Of a stretch of DNA of 64,000 nucleotides, positions 60,049-64,000 are shown piece by piece (within the stretch, counting starts at the first letter, position 1; each line of letters begins with the position of its first letter). Where the stretch lies: assembly GCA_037974665.1 (NCBI GenBank), contig CM075769.1:24615139-24679138 (forward strand), in the 5' to 3' direction. A model generated the notes under the pieces. The model was not told the DNA's origin. It saw only the letters and a program-made list of their open reading frames with translations, and did no database searches. The position numbers were made by a program, and so were the translations under genes. The DNA is from Ehretia macrophylla (taxonomy: Eukaryota; Streptophyta; Magnoliopsida; Boraginales; Ehretiaceae).

Positions 60049-62524
60049 GTCCCGCCTCAACCCTAGCCCCACGCTAAAAGGGTAAGTTCGGACCCGACAA
60101 ATGGACAGAATCTTCTCTGTACCGTGGACAAAACGGTTACCTGCAAACAGAAGAAAAACCACAAACCACACAAAACAACCCTCACAACAAATCCAAGCTT
60201 CAACTTCACAACTTCCCAACACTAAGGCCATTCGAGCCTTAAGTCAAGACAATATAAACACACAAGCATGCAAAAGCAAAACCGTTGAATTTTTATCTTT
60301 TAAAACCCGCTTATCTTACAATTCTAATCATATCAATTAAACTTTCTTATAAATTAAGTCCAACCAAGCAACTAACTTTCAGTAACCACACAAGCATGCA
60401 ACATTAACAAAAAAGCAAAGTTATAAGTTATTACATGCCGCTACAATTCAAACCACACATCATCAACTAACTATTACAATCCTTTGACAACATAAATATA
60501 CACAAGACCCATAGGGCTCAAAATAGATTAAATATGCACAACAACTTCACATTCTTCACATGATCAACCAAACAAGCCAACCTCAAGCAACAAGTAACAC
60601 AGCAACACAACACTCAAGGCAACTGCTCTAACTGTACCTCCTCCTCTCCCTCAACAGCTAAAAGCTGGGGATCAACCTCAGCACCTCCTGAAATATGTTA
60701 AAACGAGGAATGAGCAACCACAATTGCTCAGTAAGAGATGGGATACAATTAACCGGGGTGCTTTTGAAAATCTTTTCGTGCAATGCAACAGTTAACTACA
60801 AGTATAGTGGTTAAACAATTAAAGTATCGAATAAACAATAAGATACCACACATTTTTAAAGTATACGATCGATAACCCTTATCCCTTCAACTCTTCGTTT
60901 CACGAACCACGAACCTTGATCTCGATCTCGATATATCAGCATCCCTTTACACCAATGGGTACTCCGAATGTACCCGATCCTATGACCCACACCCTCTGGC
61001 ATACTCCATACCAGACGAGTGGGGGACTAGGGTATGGAGCTAGAGCAACCAACACTGGCAAGCCCGATGCCGTCCAGAGAGGCCCATCGTATCCGTCCTG
61101 AATGATAAGGTTGTACAACCAACAATTCGATCACACAAATAATAATGATAAAACAATATAATAATATAAACCAATAAACACGTAGTTGAGGGTCAACAAA
61201 GTAGGTTGCCCTCATACATGATTTTCAATATGTAAGCAACTCAATAAGCATTCAAATAAAATGATAAGAGAGTTTCCAAGCCAATACTAGCACTAAACAC
61301 AACTTTAGCACTTTTCCCCTTTGTCTACTTGCACAATTTAGGTTCCAATCGAAACATAAATAACACAATTCACAAGCTAACTATCCTACACTTCTAATGG
61401 CACTTTATGACACCTCTTGATGCTAGGAAAACCCATTTTTAACTATGTTAAGCACAAAACCTCCGAAGGCCCGAAGGTGCGTTTGAACTACAAGTACCCA
61501 AACTAACCCCCAATTTGGTGCCATAAAAGCACATTAAGCATTCTCACACCTAATAAACACGATCTATAACGTCCAATTGCACCTGGATTCACTTTTCATA
61601 CGAAGCCCCTTTTGAAATTAGCTATTTTTGCATTTTAAGCAAGTTCCTAGCAAACTAACTACACACGATCATCAATCTATATTTATTAACACCTATAACA
61701 TGTAATTATAGCATAGAATCAATCTCTAAGTCACATTTTAACAAAACCCTAAAATTGGCACTATTTATTGTCTCCTACAATTGAGCATTTGTAAATAGCC
61801 ATTAAAGAAGCCTTGTAACTACACAAACAAGGTCTCTATTGCATGTAGGCATCATATATCACTATATTTAAGCATCCGTTAAGCAATTAACAACAAATCT
61901 AAGAAATCATAAAACTTGACAACATATTAAAGATGCAAAATTTATGCTATAATCCCTCACCAAAGGTGTATAGATGCAAGAGAATGGCTTAGGAACTTTG
62001 GAAACCACTTGTATCTAGCTTGTAGGAGCCAAAATTTGAAGAAGCAAAATGATTTTTTTTCCTCCTTTTCTTTTTGCTAGCCGTCGGCCATATGAAAGGA
62101 CAATGGTAGAATTTTTACAATTGTTATGTATGCTTGTGTATGTATATGTAATGTTAAGTGTATATATGTTATCTATGTTTAATTATTTTGGGTCAACAAT
62201 AATATAAAACAAGCAAAATATAGCCCAAAACTCCATTAAAAACTAACTAGTCCAATAACTGTGTTAGACAATGTTTTTACTATTCACTCAAACCACAAAC
62301 CATTTTCTAAACGAGCTCTCCCAACATGCAATGCTCAAATTCTCATTTTTCTCATTCATCCAATAGATCAAATAACATAGGAAATATGCTAATTTAGAGA
62401 ACATAAACAGTTAAAAATCATGATGAATAGTAACTAATCATAAGACAAGTAAATGCACATTGAAATGCACAAACAGGTATGCAACAGTTAATTATAAACA
62501 TGATAGAGATCTCGGGCGTCATAA
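60049..62524 (-). mobile_element. Solo LTR, family L, minus strand
   Basis: About 2.48 kb. On the minus strand it starts near TGACGCCCGAG and ends GGCGGGAC. The flanks fit a TAATT duplication (60044-60048 and 62525-62529), since the host LTR reads straight across at the equivalent site near 58250. Terminal bases are slightly uncertain. The minus strand shows a leader, donor-like AAAG|GTGTA near 61966, hairpin module and acceptor TTTCAG|G (60688). Confidence 0.75.
60688..61213 (-). other. Conserved LTR hairpin module, solo LTR L (minus)
   Basis: Read on the minus strand: HP1 GAGGGCAAC, loop CTACTTT, GTTGACCCTC (61188-61213); closing stem CAACC/GGTTG (61109-61113 and 61046-61050) around GACGGCATCGGGCTTGCC; HP4 GGGTAC, loop ATTCGGA, GTACCC (60957-60975); HP3 a perfect TGAGCAA/TTGCTCA (60711-60730), ending about 22 nt before TTTCAG|G. 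Confidence 0.65.
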
Positions 62525-63169
62525 TAATTGTTCCCATTCCTCACTGAGTATACATGTATTATATGCTCACTCTTTTTTTCTAACACTTTTTAGGTAAGAC
62601 AGGTTTTGTTCATTCGGAGCTGTGGTTCAAGAGGCTTGGGGAGTCTTCTTGATTTCTTGTTGCTAGGTTAGATTTGGTTGTTGCTTGAGTAAATTGTAAA
62701 TGGTTATGTATATTCTTTTGATAGTATTAGTGTCTTGTGTATAGTTGTTATTTTAATATGCATAAGTGTTATTTTGAGTTAGAGGTCTTGTATGTATTGA
62801 TGTTAGCTTTGGAAGATTGTAATTTAATGTTGAAGACTTGTATGATTTAGTAGTTAATAGCTGGCCTGTAATAACTTTAGTGCATTTTTTTAAATGCTTA
62901 GATGGCTCGTATGCTTGTGTGGGATGATTGACTTAAAACATAAGAATGTTAAATGGATAAAATTAGAGTGGTAAGATAAGCGGACTTATGACAAAGATTT
63001 TCAATAGTTAATAAAATGCATACTTGTATGTTATATTTTGTTATAATAGTAACGCTCGGATGGCCTTATAGATTTGGAAAGTTGTGAGATGAGTGTTGTG
63101 CATTGTCTTTGTGGCTTTTTAATTTGCGCATAGGAATGAGATTAGTCCTAGAAACAGGGAAAACTCCAA

Positions 63170-64000
63170 TTGAATAGGAAGGAACCTGACATAGCATAAA
63201 ATATTAGGCCAAGGAAATTGACCAAAGAAATAAAAAAACTGGGTTAGAGTAATAAGCCAAGCCTAGTGCAAAATAGAGGCCCAAGATGCTCGGTTCAATG
63301 CGGTCCAAGCATTGCCTAACGGGTATTGACCTAGTCAACCAAATGCTAACCAACTCCCCAAAGATCATGGGCCACGATTCACTCCACAATTTAGGGGTCA
63401 ATATCCCTACTAGGGTGCAACCATATTCCACAAAATCAAAGCTCCCTCTAACGGGTATAAGACTCCTATGCCTCTATAAATATATGATTTCACTAGCCTA
63501 AAAGGATAAGTGATTCTTACTCAGTACTTGCTATTTGCTCATTTGCTTTACATAAGCAGTCTTTGGTCCTCATAATTGACTTAAGCATCAGACGAGGACC
63601 CCAAGCCCAACACTTGGTTACTTTGTTTTGTAGGTCAGAGACAAGCAAAATCGTGAAATCCAGTCCCAGTTTATCATTAGAGCCCAACCAAGTTAACTAT
63701 CTATAACAAAAAAACTACTAATATAACCATAAATGTACTATTAAAGATCTAAAAAAATATGGCTAACTGTAACCATAACCATTTAGTTTTATGCAAAATA
63801 GAAAAATTAATTTCAATAGAAACTGGTAAAGTACAAATTTGGTGCTGTACTTTTCAAGCTCTGATAGAGGTGAGTCTAGCTCGTCTGACCTGCTACCTAC
63901 AAAACAAAGGAACCAAGGAGGGCTCCCAAGTTTCCCACTCTAAAGCTCAAGTTAGTTAGGGGATTTGGATTTCTCGAGAACTGGGAGAATTGTAGAGTGT
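63170..64000 (+). other. Unassigned sequence, possibly a Tat/Ogre-like LTR piece
   Basis: A TATA-like CTCTATAAATATATG (63473-63487), then TTGACTTAAGCATCAGACGA and TTGTTTTGTAGGT resemble the promoter/U5 part of plant Tat/Ogre-type LTRs as I recall them. No terminal repeats, primer site or coding motif is visible. The short frame at 63759-63959 matches nothing I know. Confidence 0.3.

Larger units (their letters stand above)
55060..63169 (+). mobile_element. Element D: large-LTR element with non-coding interior
   Basis: A 3.9 kb 5' LTR, primer-site-like sequence, 838 bp of interior without gag or pol, purine tract and an incomplete 3' LTR of the same family. The arrangement is that of a non-autonomous LTR element that would depend on a relative's proteins. 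The 3' LTR is shortened and carries solo LTR L. Old and broken. Confidence 0.75.
59820..63169 (+). mobile_element. Incomplete 3' LTR of element D (hosts solo LTR L)
   Basis: Starts TGTGACGCCCC after a purine tract and matches parts of the 5' LTR before and after the L insertion. The last recognisable stretch matches 58317-58895 closely. HP3 is present at 62545-62569. It is shorter than the 5' LTR and lacks its normal end. Confidence 0.75.

Noticed and set aside
60916-61215. ORFs on both strands around a GC-richer patch
   Set aside because: The patch is the GC motif and closing stem of LTR L; frames are not conserved in the equivalent parts of D, H or K.

Overview
The window looks like intergenic heterochromatin from a flowering plant, probably a eudicot. 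It is AT-rich and I see no host gene, tRNA, rRNA or CRISPR. Essentially all 64 kb is LTR retrotransposon, most of it Ty3/gypsy chromovirus. The coding parts read as gag with CCHC knuckles, protease, reverse transcriptase, RNase H, integrase and a C-terminal chromodomain, resembling the Tekay/Del clade. The primer-binding sites start TGGTATCAGAGC, the usual plant initiator-Met type. The exact species cannot be told from the sequence.

Layout. 1-2974: 3' end and LTR (family A) of an element lying mostly off the left edge. 3184-16009: an old, broken element B whose 5' LTR carries a 3.5 kb solo LTR (K). 16010-26278: LTRs C, G and H with almost no interior between some of them; H carries a solo family-A LTR. 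26279-26633: minus-strand gag scrap. 26634-51402: family-F tandem, LTR-interior-LTR-interior-LTR, with both interiors broken. 40248-49926: a young, whole-looking family-A element inserted in the integrase part of the second F interior, with a perfect CAACA target duplication. 51403-55059: decayed LTR pieces, two on the minus strand. 55060-63169: a D-family element with 3.9 kb LTR, a non-coding interior of about 0.85 kb and a damaged 3' LTR carrying a minus-strand solo LTR (L). 63170-64000: a probable Tat/Ogre-like LTR piece and unassigned sequence.

The most interesting signal is inside the LTRs. At least eight diverged LTR families on both strands share one architecture: promoter-like A/T block, CA- and GA-rich leader, 5' splice-site-like AAG|GTGAG, about 0.65-2.7 kb of intron-like DNA, then CAG|G acceptor-like sequence. 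Before the acceptor lies a module of roughly 450-600 nt holding several hairpins whose arms differ between families but still pair. One hairpin sits 20-24 nt before the acceptor in every family checked. Just after the acceptor, families A, B and F encode a short conserved peptide (core YGYVP..E..NVP.VDES.VPES.P) whose differences fall mostly at third codon positions. I know of no description of this combination. It was found by eye; splicing and folding remain inference.

Order of events: B, G, H, C, D and F are old. Solo LTRs K, A2 and L came later. The whole A element at 40248-49926 is the youngest; its LTRs have identical length and differ at about ten sites.
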